Of a stretch of DNA of 64,000 bases, positions 8,327-18,135 are shown piece after piece. Source of the stretch: Marinirhabdus gelatinilytica. Lineage in GTDB: Bacteria > Bacteroidota > Bacteroidia > Flavobacteriales > Flavobacteriaceae. The position numbers and the translations under genes are program-made. Each line of letters starts with the position of its first letter. The first letter of the stretch is position 1. Below the pieces are notes generated by a model. It made no database searches. It saw only the letters and a program-made list of their open reading frames with translations, and was not told the DNA's origin. The DNA is taken from the NCBI RefSeq assembly GCF_003353425.1, contig NZ_QRAO01000004.1, positions 186,001 to 250,000 of the forward strand, read 5' to 3'.

Positions 8327-9757
8327 GTGCTTTTTAACTCACTAGATTTTGCCATTTTCCTGCCTATAGTCTTTATACTGTACTGGTTTGTATTTGGTAA
8401 GAACCTAAGGGCCCAGAATATACTGTTGGTCCTTGCGAGTTATCTGTTCTACGGATGGTGGGATTGGCGTTTTTTATTTTTGATACTCTTTAGCACTGTT
8501 GTGGATTATGGCGTGGGGCTGGCATTGCAAAGAGAACAACGGCAAGCACGGCGAAAACTGTTTTTACTTGTTAGCATTGTCGTGAATATTGGCCTGTTGG
8601 GCTTTTTCAAATATTATAATTTCTTCCTGGATAGTTTTGTAGATGCCTTTTCACTCTTTGGCAGTAGCTTTACAGTAAACAGGTTGCATGTAATCCTACC
8701 CGTGGGTATTTCGTTCTACACCTTCCAGACATTGAGTTACACCATAGATGTGTACCGAAGAAAAATGCAACCCACAAGGGACTTTGTCGCTTTTACCGCT
8801 TTCGTATCGTTTTTCCCACAGTTGGTGGCAGGGCCTATAGAGCGTGCTACAAACCTATTACCGCAGTTTTTCAAAAAAAGAACGTTTCATAGGGATCAAG
8901 CTGTGATTGGAATAAAACAGATTGTTTGGGGACTGTTCAAAAAGTTGGTCATTGCCGATAATTGCGCACAGTATGCCAACGAGATCTTCAATAATTATGA
9001 GTCGTACAGTAGTTTGACCCTTGTCTTGGGAGTGGTTTACTTTACCTTTCAGGTGTACGGCGATTTTTCGGGGTATAGCGATATAGCAATTGGTACAGCA
9101 CGTTTGTTCAATTTTAGGTTGAGCGTTAACTTTAGATATCCCTTCTTTTCACGAAGTATGGCCGAGTTTTGGCGCCGGTGGCATATAACCTTGATGTCGT
9201 GGTTTCGAGATTATGTGTACATTCCGCTAGGAGGGAGCAGACACGGTAAATTGCTTCAAGCTAGAAACGTATTGATCGTGTTTGTGCTCTGTGGTTTGTG
9301 GCACGGTGCTTCATGGAATTTTGTGGTGTGGGGGCTGTTGTACGGGTTCTTTTTTATGCCCTCCATTTTCAGAACCGTTAACATTCATTCCTTTAAGAAT
9401 GTGACCCCCAGATCACTCCCCAGTCTACGGGCCTTTTTCGAGATGTCTCTAGTGTTTGCTGGGATTGCCTTTGGGCTTGTGTTCTTTAGAACCCCAACCC
9501 TGGCCGATGCGTTCGCCTATCTGGGAAAAATAGCAGAATTTTCGGTGTACCAAGGTATGTTGGGGATTTATAGATATGCTTTTGAAATGTTGCCCTTATT
9601 GTTATTGCTATTATGGTGGGAGTGGTACAACCGCAACAAGGAGTTCCCGCTGTTTTCAGCCAAGCCTGAATACTTGAGAACGGGATTGGTTATCCTGTTC
9701 ATTGTGTGCCTGGGCAATTTTGAGGAACTAAAACAATTCTTTTATTTCAAATTTTAA
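8327..9757 (+). CDS. MBOAT family O-acyltransferase (AlgI-like)
   Basis: A 476-residue polytopic membrane protein that opens with MLFNSLDFAIFLPIVFILYW, the usual start of AlgI/DltB/PatA-type acyltransferases. The two conserved histidines are visible: His286 in FWRRWHITLMSWFRDY and His326 in LCGLWHGASWN, the expected catalytic residue. The family moves an acyl group, usually acetyl, across the membrane and onto an exported glycan with a periplasmic partner. The GTG start at 8327 fits the family length. Its TAA shares its last A with the ATG of the SGNH-like gene that follows, a strong sign that the two work as a pair. Confidence 0.9.
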   Translation: MLFNSLDFAIFLPIVFILYWFVFGKNLRAQNILLVLASYLFYGWWDWRFLFLILFSTVVDYGVGLALQREQRQARRKLFLLVSIVVNIGLLGFFKYYNFFLDSFVDAFSLFGSSFTVNRLHVILPVGISFYTFQTLSYTIDVYRRKMQPTRDFVAFTAFVSFFPQLVAGPIERATNLLPQFFKKRTFHRDQAVIGIKQIVWGLFKKLVIADNCAQYANEIFNNYESYSSLTLVLGVVYFTFQVYGDFSGYSDIAIGTARLFNFRLSVNFRYPFFSRSMAEFWRRWHITLMSWFRDYVYIPLGGSRHGKLLQARNVLIVFVLCGLWHGASWNFVVWGLLYGFFFMPSIFRTVNIHSFKNVTPRSLPSLRAFFEMSLVFAGIAFGLVFFRTPTLADAFAYLGKIAEFSVYQGMLGIYRYAFEMLPLLLLLLWWEWYNRNKEFPLFSAKPEYLRTGLVILFIVCLGNFEELKQFFYFKF

Positions 9758-10635
9758 TGAAGCCGTTTGTAAAATACATAGTAATCCTTTTGGCAATCAC
9801 CCTTTCGGGTATGCTCGTACTGGATTTGTTTTATACTGTTGTGTTCAATACAGGGGCTTACAGGAACAAATTAATGTGGGTGCGTGATTTAGAAAATAGG
9901 CCCCAATTAGATTATATTATTTTGGGTTCTTCACGAGCCAATTACACTCTAAAACCAAACCTGATTGAAGCACAAACCGGAAAGGAAGGATACAATCTGG
10001 GAATGAATTCCTGCAATATAATTGAAACGCAGGCACTGCTAGAAGAATTTTTGCAACATGGCGATACCAAAGCGGTGTATGTGCAGGTAGACAGCCAATA
10101 CCGCCAGGATTTTCCAGATCCCATAGGTGAAGTAGTGTGGATGCCCTACATCAATGAAGCTGGGGTATATGAACATTTTGAGGATTTTGGGAGCAAGTAT
10201 AAGGCCTATCGATATATTCCCTTTTACCGTTACCAGAAATTTGGTGGCAGGCTAGGACTTCGGGAAGTGTTCTCTTCACTGTTTGGTACTGGTTACAATT
10301 ACAACAGTACCAAAGGATATATGCCCCGTTACGGTGTTTTGGAAGGGGAAAAAGACTTTATCCCAGATGTACCCCTGGTCGCGGAAAACTTGTATTACAC
10401 AAACTTGGTACGTTATTGCAAAGAGCGCGATATTGAGCTTTACTTTTTTACGGCTCCCTATTATAAATTTGAAGGCGATATTGAAAAATTGGATACGTTT
10501 TTGCCCAATTACACAAACTTTTCAGATAGCCTAAAGCAGCCCAGCTATTTTAGCGACCAGATACACCTGAACACAAAAGGTGCTAAACGTTTTACTGAAA
10601 TTTTTATGGAAACTTATTTTTCAGAAACACCGTAA
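9757..10635 (+). CDS. Membrane-anchored SGNH-like protein, partner of the MBOAT acyltransferase
   Basis: The 292-residue protein has one N-terminal membrane segment (about residues 7-31) and a soluble, presumably periplasmic, domain. Two SGNH-hydrolase landmarks can be seen: YIILGSSRANY (53-63), where Ser59 takes the place of the nucleophile in a GxS block, and SDQIHLNTKGA (266-276), a block V D-x2-H with Asp267 and His270. This is the layout of AlgJ/AlgX-, DltD- and PatB-like partners that receive the acyl group from an MBOAT protein. The family assignment rests on these motifs and on the one-base overlap with the MBOAT gene; overall sequence is otherwise unfamiliar to me. Confidence 0.65.
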   Translation: MKPFVKYIVILLAITLSGMLVLDLFYTVVFNTGAYRNKLMWVRDLENRPQLDYIILGSSRANYTLKPNLIEAQTGKEGYNLGMNSCNIIETQALLEEFLQHGDTKAVYVQVDSQYRQDFPDPIGEVVWMPYINEAGVYEHFEDFGSKYKAYRYIPFYRYQKFGGRLGLREVFSSLFGTGYNYNSTKGYMPRYGVLEGEKDFIPDVPLVAENLYYTNLVRYCKERDIELYFFTAPYYKFEGDIEKLDTFLPNYTNFSDSLKQPSYFSDQIHLNTKGAKRFTEIFMETYFSETP

Positions 10636-10650
10636 AGAGTACCTTCGTAT

Positions 10651-11982
10651 ATGCCATTTAGATTTCTACTATACTTACAGCCCGTGCGATATTTTTCTGT
10701 TCCCAGAGCGAATGGAAATTATATCTATCCTAAGGCCGAGAGCATACCTGAAAACATTTTAGAAAAGCTCGCAACTTCTTCAAAATATACTTCAAAGCTG
10801 GCTACGGAATATGATCTTTCCTGGCAGGCTATCCATATAGGTTTTGTTAAAGGGGCAACATTTTACAACACTTTTGAAAAGCTGCCCATTAAAGATGAGT
10901 ACGTTTTTTTAAGATCCTATTTTCGCCCCATTTGGTCCTTGTATGTGTTACTTATTAGGTTAGTAAGTTTTAAAAATCCCTTTGCTGAGATAGGCGCATT
11001 CTTTTATGCTCAGGATGTTAAAAAGCAACAACTAACGAACAATGCAATCGAGCGTGGAGCTTTTGAAAATTTTGAAAGTAAACTTGTTGGCAACAATCCC
11101 TTGGTTTCGGTAATCATCCCAACGTTGAACAGGTATGAGTATTTAAAAGATGTGCTGAAAGATTTAGAGAAACAAACCTACACACATTTTGAGGTGATCG
11201 TGGTAGATCAATCCGACGACTTTTCTGAAGGTTTCTACGCACCATTCAATCTAAAAATCAATCTTGTTTACCAGGAAGAAAAAGCATTATGGCTGGCAAG
11301 AAATACAGCCATAGAAGTTTCAAAAGGGGAGTTCCTTTTGTTTTTTGATGACGATAGTAGGGTGGAAACAAATTGGATTTTCCAACATTTAAAATGTTTG
11401 GATTATTTCAATGCCGAAGGTTCCTCTGGGGTATCGCTCTCTACGGTAGGGGCTAAGGTTCCAGAAAATTATTCATTTTTTAGGATCGCGGACCAGTTGG
11501 ATACGGGTAATGTATTATTGAAAAAGGATGTCTTCAGAAAAATAGGTCTGTACGATCGCCAATTTGAAAAACAACGTATGGGCGATGGTGAATTTGGTAT
11601 GCGGATGTACAAACATGGATTTACCAATATAAGTAACCCCAGAGCCTCGAGGCTGCATTTAAAAGTAGGTACAGGTGGTTTGCGGCACATGGGAAGTTGG
11701 GATGCCTTTAGGACCCAAAAATTGTTTGCCCCAAGGCCTATCCCCAGTGTGCTGTATTTTTATAGACGCTATTTCGGGAAAAAGAGAAGTTGGTTCGCTT
11801 TATTGAAAACCATCCCACCCTCCATTGTCCCATACCGATTCAAGAAAAGCCGTAAGCTCAAACTTTTGGGTATCTTTGTCTCTATATTTTTGTTGCCAAT
11901 AATTGGTGTACAAGTACTTATTTCTTGGCGTAAGGCCACACAAAAGCTAAAGCAAGGACCTCAAATACGTGCGCTCAACTAA
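10651..11982 (+). CDS. Glycosyltransferase family 2 with N-terminal extension
   Basis: In this 443-residue protein a GT-A domain begins at about residue 150 with LVSVIIPTLNRYEYL and continues to FEVIVVDQSDD. The acidic metal/nucleotide site is LLFFDDDSRVE. About 145 residues precede it; they have no motif I recognise but are rich in aromatics. A hydrophobic C-terminal stretch (LLGIFVSIFLLPIIGVQVL) may anchor it to the membrane. It should invert configuration while transferring one sugar. The gene overlaps the next GT4 by 14 bases. Confidence 0.83.
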   Translation: MPFRFLLYLQPVRYFSVPRANGNYIYPKAESIPENILEKLATSSKYTSKLATEYDLSWQAIHIGFVKGATFYNTFEKLPIKDEYVFLRSYFRPIWSLYVLLIRLVSFKNPFAEIGAFFYAQDVKKQQLTNNAIERGAFENFESKLVGNNPLVSVIIPTLNRYEYLKDVLKDLEKQTYTHFEVIVVDQSDDFSEGFYAPFNLKINLVYQEEKALWLARNTAIEVSKGEFLLFFDDDSRVETNWIFQHLKCLDYFNAEGSSGVSLSTVGAKVPENYSFFRIADQLDTGNVLLKKDVFRKIGLYDRQFEKQRMGDGEFGMRMYKHGFTNISNPRASRLHLKVGTGGLRHMGSWDAFRTQKLFAPRPIPSVLYFYRRYFGKKRSWFALLKTIPPSIVPYRFKKSRKLKLLGIFVSIFLLPIIGVQVLISWRKATQKLKQGPQIRALN

Positions 11983-13051
11983 ATTATTATTCATCACCTC
12001 AGAGTTTCCCCCACAGCCAGGTGGTATTGGGAACCATGCCCATAATGTAGCCAAATATTTAAATGCCCATAATTTTGAGGTTACCATACTCACGGACACC
12101 CGTTCCAAAACCGGTGAGGTGGAAAAGGTTTTTGATGCATTCCAACCGTATGCAGTTCATAGAACCCGTAGGAAGTCGCCTATTTTTTTAACCTACTTAA
12201 CACGACTGCAAAATTCTTTTAAGGTGCTGAAAAAGAATGATCTGGTATTGGTCTCTGGAAAATTTCCACTTTGGTTAGGTGGGCTGTTGAGCCTGTTTAC
12301 CAGCAAGGGAATCTTTGCGGTAGTACACGGCTCCGAGCTGGGAACAGAGAATACATTTACACATTGGTGTTTGGGAAGGTTTGAAAAGATTATTGCGGTT
12401 TCAAATTATACCATGTCACTTCTTCCAGTACCTCTGCAAAAAAAATGTACTGTGATACCCAATGGTTTTGAAATTGATGCCGATGCTGTAGAAGAAAAAG
12501 ATATCCCTAGTGCTTTGCGATTAATAACCGTAGGTAATGTTTCTGAGCGCAAGGGCCAGCAAAATGTTATCAAGGCATTACCGCAATTACTGAAAAAATT
12601 CCATGAGTGTATTTATAATATTGTAGGAATATCTACCGAAAAGGAAAAATTGATCCAATTGGCCAAGGATCTCAACGTTTCTGAAGCTATTGTGTTTCAC
12701 GGGAAGGTTTCCGAAGAAAAAAAAATCGATCTTTTGAGGCAATCGACCGTTTTTGTTATGTTGAGCCAGCCCACAAAAGCTGGAGCCGTAGAGGGTTTTG
12801 GAATTGCTATTTTAGAAGCAAATGCCTTGGGTGTCCCAGCAATAGGTTCCATAAATTGTGGTATTGAAGATGCTATAGCTCATAACGTTTCGGGAAGGTT
12901 GGTCGACCCTAAAAATCCCGGGGAGATTACAGAAGCAGTCACAGAAATACTGCTCAATTACAGTGCATACTCAAAAAACGCGGTTGCTTGGTCCAAAAAT
13001 TTTACTTGGGATACCGTCATTAAAAAGTATCTTACCGTTTTAACAGGATGA
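11969..13051 (+). CDS. Glycosyltransferase family 4
   Basis: A 360-residue GT-B protein. The N-terminus LLFITSEFPPQPGGIGNHAH holds the classic glycine loop of GT4 enzymes. The second domain begins LRLITVGNVSERKGQQN, and VEGFGIAILEANALGVP carries E-x7-E. The start is GTG at 11969, overlapping the GT2 gene by 14 bases; the stop overlaps the next ATG by four bases. It is likely to add one residue of the repeat unit. Confidence 0.88.
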   Translation: MRSTKLLFITSEFPPQPGGIGNHAHNVAKYLNAHNFEVTILTDTRSKTGEVEKVFDAFQPYAVHRTRRKSPIFLTYLTRLQNSFKVLKKNDLVLVSGKFPLWLGGLLSLFTSKGIFAVVHGSELGTENTFTHWCLGRFEKIIAVSNYTMSLLPVPLQKKCTVIPNGFEIDADAVEEKDIPSALRLITVGNVSERKGQQNVIKALPQLLKKFHECIYNIVGISTEKEKLIQLAKDLNVSEAIVFHGKVSEEKKIDLLRQSTVFVMLSQPTKAGAVEGFGIAILEANALGVPAIGSINCGIEDAIAHNVSGRLVDPKNPGEITEAVTEILLNYSAYSKNAVAWSKNFTWDTVIKKYLTVLTG

Positions 13052-14175
13052 AACTAGCCATTATATCACATACCAAACATTTCCTTGATAAAGATGGAAC
13101 CCTGGTGGGTTGGGGACCTACCATTAGCGAATTGAACCATTTGGCGCCACATTTTGAAAAGATATACCACATTGCGGCCCTTCATGACGAGACCCCGCCA
13201 CCAAGTTCCTTGCCATACGAACATAATAATATTGAATTTGTGGCTTTGCCTCCTACGGGCGGAGCTTCAGTATTCAAAAAACTGGGAATCGTAAAAAATA
13301 TCCCAAGGACAATTTCGATGGTTCGAAAAGTATTTAAAAAGGTAGATGCATTTCAGCTAAGAACCCCAACGGGAATAGGGGTATATTTAATTCCGTATCT
13401 CACTAAATTCAGTAATAAAAGAGGTTGGTACAAATATGCGGGCAATTGGAACCAAAACAATGCACCATTGGGGTATCGACTCCAAAAAAAGATGCTCATA
13501 AAACAGCCCCGAAAAGTGACCATTAACGGTTCTTGGCCAGATCAACCCCAGCACTGTTATACGTTCGAAAACCCTTGCCTTACACTGGAAGAACGTAAAG
13601 AAGGGGTTACGGTTATTTCAAATAAAAACTATACAGCACCGTTTGCATTCTGTTTCGTGGGTAGGTTGGACGACGCCAAAGGGGTACAGCGAATTATTGA
13701 TGCCTTTTCAGGAATTGATATACAAGCTGTTGCACATATCCATTTTATTGGAGACGGAGTTAAATTAGCATCGTATAAATTGCAATGCGAACAGCACAAT
13801 ATTCCAGCAACGTTCCATGGTTTTTTATCACGTAACAAGGTTTTCGACATCTATAGGGAGAGCCAATTTTTGTTATTGCCCAGTACGGCTTCGGAAGGTT
13901 TCCCAAAGGTAATTGCAGAGGGGATGAACTTTGGGTGTGTACCTATAGTTTCCAATGTTTCGAGTATAGGGCAATACATTAATCCAAAAAATGGTTTTGT
14001 GCTAGAAGAAACTTCTACAGAAGTACTGCAAAAATTACTTGAAGAGGCGATGCTGCAAACCCATGAGGAGCTTAAAAAGAAAGCGAAAGAAGGTTATGTT
14101 ACTGCAGCTAAGTTTACATTTGCACACTACAACCAGCGAATCCTTAAGGATATTTTAGAAATTAATACCAAATAA
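13048..14175 (+). CDS. Glycosyltransferase family 4
   Basis: A 375-residue GT-B protein beginning MKLAIISHTKHFLDKDG. The C-terminal domain has FAFCFVGRLDDAKGVQRI and the donor motif ASEGFPKVIAEGMNFGCVP with E-x7-E. A lone WYKYAGNWNQ segment in the first domain is a local hallmark of this subgroup. Its four-base ATGA overlap with the GT4 gene upstream suggests coupled translation. Sugar specificity is unknown. Confidence 0.86.
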   Translation: MKLAIISHTKHFLDKDGTLVGWGPTISELNHLAPHFEKIYHIAALHDETPPPSSLPYEHNNIEFVALPPTGGASVFKKLGIVKNIPRTISMVRKVFKKVDAFQLRTPTGIGVYLIPYLTKFSNKRGWYKYAGNWNQNNAPLGYRLQKKMLIKQPRKVTINGSWPDQPQHCYTFENPCLTLEERKEGVTVISNKNYTAPFAFCFVGRLDDAKGVQRIIDAFSGIDIQAVAHIHFIGDGVKLASYKLQCEQHNIPATFHGFLSRNKVFDIYRESQFLLLPSTASEGFPKVIAEGMNFGCVPIVSNVSSIGQYINPKNGFVLEETSTEVLQKLLEEAMLQTHEELKKKAKEGYVTAAKFTFAHYNQRILKDILEINTK

Positions 14176-14212
14176 CTCTATCTCGGTACAAACCAAAATA
14201 GCAAACCATCCC

Positions 14213-15553
14213 TTGTTCTTCGTGTTTTTCCACGTAGGGGTAGGGCTTTTGGCAACTATCTTTAAGCCTGCCATGATCGTTTATTTCCTGGTTGTGGTGG
14301 CCTATTTTCTATATCGAATCTTTGTGCTCCCTAATAAACAGCGGGAGGTCTTGATAGCCGCTTCCTATATGGTTGGGGCAGAGGTGTTCTTTAGGATGAC
14401 CAAAGCGTATTTCCTATATGAAACAGGGAAATATATGGTAATAGTGTACATTTTGATAGGGATGCTCTATCAAGGCTTCAAACGGAGTTCGCTCACCTAC
14501 TTTATATACTTTTTACTTTTGCTGCCCGGGGTTTACATTGCTTTCTTGAACACTGAGTTTAACGATAGGTTTAGACAGGATATTCTCTTTAATCTAAGTG
14601 GGCCGCTATGTTTAACCATAGCTGCTATGTACTGTTTTGGCCGAACCGTAACCTTAAAAGAATTGTTTACGTTCCTCAATTTTTTGGTGTATCCTATTAT
14701 ATCTATGACACTCTATATCTATTTCTACAATATCGATATACGCGACGTAGTGACCGGAACGGCATCTACTTCTGCTACCTCGGGTGGTTATGGTCCCAAT
14801 CAGGTGGCAACTATCCTAGGTCTGGGTGTTTTTATATTGTACAGCCGGTTTTTAATTCCCTACAAAAATAAACTCGTGCATTTGGTCATGATGTTTTTAT
14901 TATTGGCTTTTGCGCATAGGGCCATTATTACATTCTCTAGAGGAGGGGTATATGTGTCTGCAGCAATGATTGCGGTTTTCACAGGGGTGTTTTATTTAGT
15001 GGCCTCCATTAGAAAGAAGTTTGTGTTGACATATAGGGTTATAGCTGTTGTGGGAGCTTGCCTTGCTATTTGGACTTTTTCGGTATTACAAACTGATGGC
15101 CTTATAGCAAATAGATATGCCAATAAGGATGCATTGGGAAGGGAAAAAGAAGATGTTACTACAGGAAGGGCAAGATTGATAAATGCCGATTTTCAAGCAT
15201 TTGCCGAAAATCCAGTATTTGGGATTGGAGTGGGAAGATCAAAGCACTTTTATGAAGAGCGTTTGAATATAGAAATTCCCAGTCACAATGAGGTGTCCAG
15301 ATTGTTTTCGGAGCATGGTGCGTTGGGCATCTTGGCGTTACTCATTTTACTTTGTGCCCCTATATTTTCAAAAACTCAAGGCAGAAAGAACATTTATTTT
15401 CTTCCTTTTATCATATTTTGGATTTTGACCATTGCCCATTCTTCCATGCGTATTGCAGCACCAGCATTTATTTATGGTCTATCTTTACTGAATATAGAAT
15501 ACAATGAAAAGAAACCTACTGTACATAGGCAACAAGCTATCGAAGAAGGGTAG
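14213..15553 (+). CDS. O-antigen ligase/polymerase family membrane protein (Wzy/WaaL-like)
   Basis: A strongly hydrophobic protein of about 446 residues with ten or more predicted membrane spans. The large loop near the C-terminus contains GRARLINADFQAFAENPVFG, GIGVGRSKHFYEE and PSHNEVSRLFSEHGALG, the arrangement seen in Wzy_C/O-antigen ligase proteins, including the conserved H-N-x-x-x pattern. It probably polymerises or ligates the lipid-linked repeat units in the periplasm. The first standard start is TTG at 14213, but the frame is open back to 14159 with protein-like sequence (NNSISVQTKIANHP), so the true start may be an unusual codon upstream. It overlaps the next GT4 gene by 50 bases. 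Confidence 0.8.
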   Translation: MFFVFFHVGVGLLATIFKPAMIVYFLVVVAYFLYRIFVLPNKQREVLIAASYMVGAEVFFRMTKAYFLYETGKYMVIVYILIGMLYQGFKRSSLTYFIYFLLLLPGVYIAFLNTEFNDRFRQDILFNLSGPLCLTIAAMYCFGRTVTLKELFTFLNFLVYPIISMTLYIYFYNIDIRDVVTGTASTSATSGGYGPNQVATILGLGVFILYSRFLIPYKNKLVHLVMMFLLLAFAHRAIITFSRGGVYVSAAMIAVFTGVFYLVASIRKKFVLTYRVIAVVGACLAIWTFSVLQTDGLIANRYANKDALGREKEDVTTGRARLINADFQAFAENPVFGIGVGRSKHFYEERLNIEIPSHNEVSRLFSEHGALGILALLILLCAPIFSKTQGRKNIYFLPFIIFWILTIAHSSMRIAAPAFIYGLSLLNIEYNEKKPTVHRQQAIEEG

Positions 15554-16520
15554 TACCGTTACTTCTATTGAGACGTTGGGAAATTTTTTGAAAGCCGAAG
15601 GTTTTCAGGTCACAACAGCTTCTTCAAAAAAGAATAAAGGAGTTAGATTGCTGGATATGCTTTGGAGTGTTGTAAAACACAATAAGAAAAATACAGTAGT
15701 ATTGATAGATACTTACAGTACCCAAAATTTCTACTATGCTGTTATGGTTGCAAGACTATGCAGATGCTATAAATTACCATACATTCCCATCCTTAGAGGA
15801 GGTAACCTTCCATCCAGGCTTCAAAAAAGCCCGAAAAAAAGCAAAGCACTCTTTCATGGAGCGCAGGTAAACGTAGCTCCCTCACATTATTTATTGGAAG
15901 CGTTTAAAAGTGAAGCATATACCAACCTGGTCCACATACCCAATACTATTGAGATAGCCAACTACCCTTTTAAACCCAGAAAAAAAGTACAGCCCAGATT
16001 ACTCTGGGTACGCTCCTTTGCTCAGCTGTACAACCCTTTGCTAGCACTGGATGTGCTCTCAAACTTGCTGAAAAAAGGGTACGATGCTACATTGACTATG
16101 GTGGGCCCACCTAAGGACGAAAGCTTTCAGCAATGCAAAAAGAGAGCTGAAGAAGAAAACCTACCGGTAACCTTTACAGGCATGCTCTCAAAGCAACAAT
16201 GGATTGCTTTGGCTGCTTCACAAGACATTTTTATCAATACTACCAATTTCGATAATACCCCTGTGAGTGTCATAGAGGCTATGGCTTTAGGGCTTCCGGT
16301 TGTCTCTACCAATGTGGGTGGGTTGCCCTACTTGATTGAAGATACAAAGGACGGTTTTTTAGTGCCCCCAAATTCGACCGAAAAATTTACCGCTGCTGTT
16401 GAAACAGTGCTAAAAAACCCAAAAAAATCACAAGAAATTGCACTTGCGGCACGCCACAAAGTAGAGCAATTCGATTGGCAGATTGTCAAACATCAATGGA
16501 TTTCGCTTTTGTCGCAATAA
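15504..16520 (+). CDS. Glycosyltransferase family 4
   Basis: A 338-residue GT-B protein. The second domain starts RLLWVRSFAQLYNP and the donor site reads NFDNTPVSVIEAMALGLPVV, so the first glutamate of E-x7-E is replaced by aspartate; this variant is shared by one GT4 subgroup and should not abolish activity. The start lies 50 bases inside the polymerase gene, in another frame. The gene precedes the initiating transferase by 42 bases. Confidence 0.84.
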   Translation: MKRNLLYIGNKLSKKGSTVTSIETLGNFLKAEGFQVTTASSKKNKGVRLLDMLWSVVKHNKKNTVVLIDTYSTQNFYYAVMVARLCRCYKLPYIPILRGGNLPSRLQKSPKKSKALFHGAQVNVAPSHYLLEAFKSEAYTNLVHIPNTIEIANYPFKPRKKVQPRLLWVRSFAQLYNPLLALDVLSNLLKKGYDATLTMVGPPKDESFQQCKKRAEEENLPVTFTGMLSKQQWIALAASQDIFINTTNFDNTPVSVIEAMALGLPVVSTNVGGLPYLIEDTKDGFLVPPNSTEKFTAAVETVLKNPKKSQEIALAARHKVEQFDWQIVKHQWISLLSQ

Positions 16521-16562
16521 ATAAATCCCTACTTTTAAGGCACCAAATCAACCATCCTCCTC

Positions 16563-17957
16563 ATGTCGCAGAAATCGAATATCCATTTTGATATTTCTGA
16601 ACGCAAAGTGCTATTGCGTTTATTGGATATAAGCTCTGTGCTGGGTTTACTGTATGTTGTGGGGCTTATTTTTCATTTCGATTATTTTAGGATAGATGCT
16701 ACACGCTGGGTATGGTCCATAGTGCTTGCGCTGTATTTGAGCATTTTCGCTACTATTTTTGAGCTTTATAACTTACAAAAAGCAGCAAAGTTTGAGGTAG
16801 TGGTGCAAAACATCATTCTCACTTCTTCTGTAACTGTGCTCTTTTACTTATTAACACCATTTTACACACCAGAACTTCCTGGAAACCGGTTACAAATAAT
16901 CTATTTTTTCCTTTCAATAAACATAGCATTATTTGTGTGGAGATATGCATATATTGTCCTTATATCTGCTCCCAGATTTTTTAAGAAAGTACTGCTCATT
17001 ACAGATTCGGATTCGGTATTGCCTATTTTGGAGGCGCTTCAAAAGTCAGATCCCAACTACAAGATACTAGGTTTTGTAAATATTGATAAAAAACAAAAAC
17101 CTGAAGGACTCCCAGAGGAGCTCTTGCTATTTTCTACCGAGGATATTGCTGCCATTGTAAATGAACAGTCTATTTCTGAAATTGTTGTAGCTACCCCACA
17201 ATCGCAACCCATGACACTGGATGTGAATACACAGTTGGTCTCCTTACTTGAGAGCGGTGTTCCCATACGGGAATACACCCAAGTATACGAAGAGATTACG
17301 CACCGTATCCCCGTACAGTATGTAGAACAGGACTTTTACCGTTATTTCCCCTTTAGCCGAAGCAATCAAAACAAATTATACCTTTTCTTCCACCGTGTGC
17401 TGGATTTGCTCTTTTCGGTCATTGGGTTGTTGTTTGGATTGGCTATTTTCCCCTTTATCCTATTAGGAAATATTGTAGGTAACCGTGGTCCTGTATTTTA
17501 TACCCAAACCCGAGTTGGTAAGAATGGTAAACATTTCAATATTTACAAACTGCGTAGTATGGTGGTAAATGCCGAGGCCGCTGGTGCTCAATTTGCGTCC
17601 AAAAAGGATACTCGGGTGACAAAATTTGGTCGTTTTCTACGTCGCTCCCGTTTTGATGAGATCCCACAGTTCATCAATGTAATAAAAGGGGATATGAGTG
17701 TAATAGGTCCGCGTCCAGAACGTCCTGTCTTTGTAAAGGAACTTTCCAAAAAAATACCTTTTTACGAGGTGCGACACCTTGTAAAACCCGGTGTTACGGG
17801 ATGGGCGCAGGTAAACGCCAAGTACGGGATGACACAGGAAGATGCACTGGAGAAATTGCAATACGATTTGTACTACATAAAAAGGCGGAGTCTCTTCTTG
17901 GATATTAGTATTGTGATTAAGACATTGAGCACGATTATCTTTTTTAGAGGGCAATAG
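16563..17957 (+). CDS. Initiating polyprenyl-phosphate sugar phosphotransferase (WbaP/WcaJ-like)
   Basis: The 464-residue protein has four N-terminal membrane segments, a soluble Rossmann-like middle part (KKVLLITDSDSVLPILEAL), one further membrane helix (LLFGLAIFPFILLG) and a C-terminal phosphoglycosyl-transferase domain. The latter shows GPVFYTQTRVGKNGK, IYKLRSM, the R-R-S-R-x-D-E-I-P-Q helix, GDMSVIGPRPERP and KPGVTGWAQVNAKYG. It loads the first sugar-1-phosphate onto undecaprenyl phosphate and so starts repeat-unit assembly. It ends the plus-strand locus; a 178-base gap without clear signals separates it from the convergent DUF4105 gene. Confidence 0.92.
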   Translation: MSQKSNIHFDISERKVLLRLLDISSVLGLLYVVGLIFHFDYFRIDATRWVWSIVLALYLSIFATIFELYNLQKAAKFEVVVQNIILTSSVTVLFYLLTPFYTPELPGNRLQIIYFFLSINIALFVWRYAYIVLISAPRFFKKVLLITDSDSVLPILEALQKSDPNYKILGFVNIDKKQKPEGLPEELLLFSTEDIAAIVNEQSISEIVVATPQSQPMTLDVNTQLVSLLESGVPIREYTQVYEEITHRIPVQYVEQDFYRYFPFSRSNQNKLYLFFHRVLDLLFSVIGLLFGLAIFPFILLGNIVGNRGPVFYTQTRVGKNGKHFNIYKLRSMVVNAEAAGAQFASKKDTRVTKFGRFLRRSRFDEIPQFINVIKGDMSVIGPRPERPVFVKELSKKIPFYEVRHLVKPGVTGWAQVNAKYGMTQEDALEKLQYDLYYIKRRSLFLDISIVIKTLSTIIFFRGQ

Positions 17958-18135
17958 CAATCTACGATTTACGAAGTACAAGTTTAGTTTTATCAAGACG
18001 ATAGATATATGAAGGAGGGACCTGAAGCGTTTCTGTTAATAGAGCAGTGGTAACCCGTAAAACCTAAGTAGTGATGGTGGTTTGTGAAGTGACTCACCTT
18101 ATTGATTGGGATATGTGGTAGAGCAGGAGGGATTC

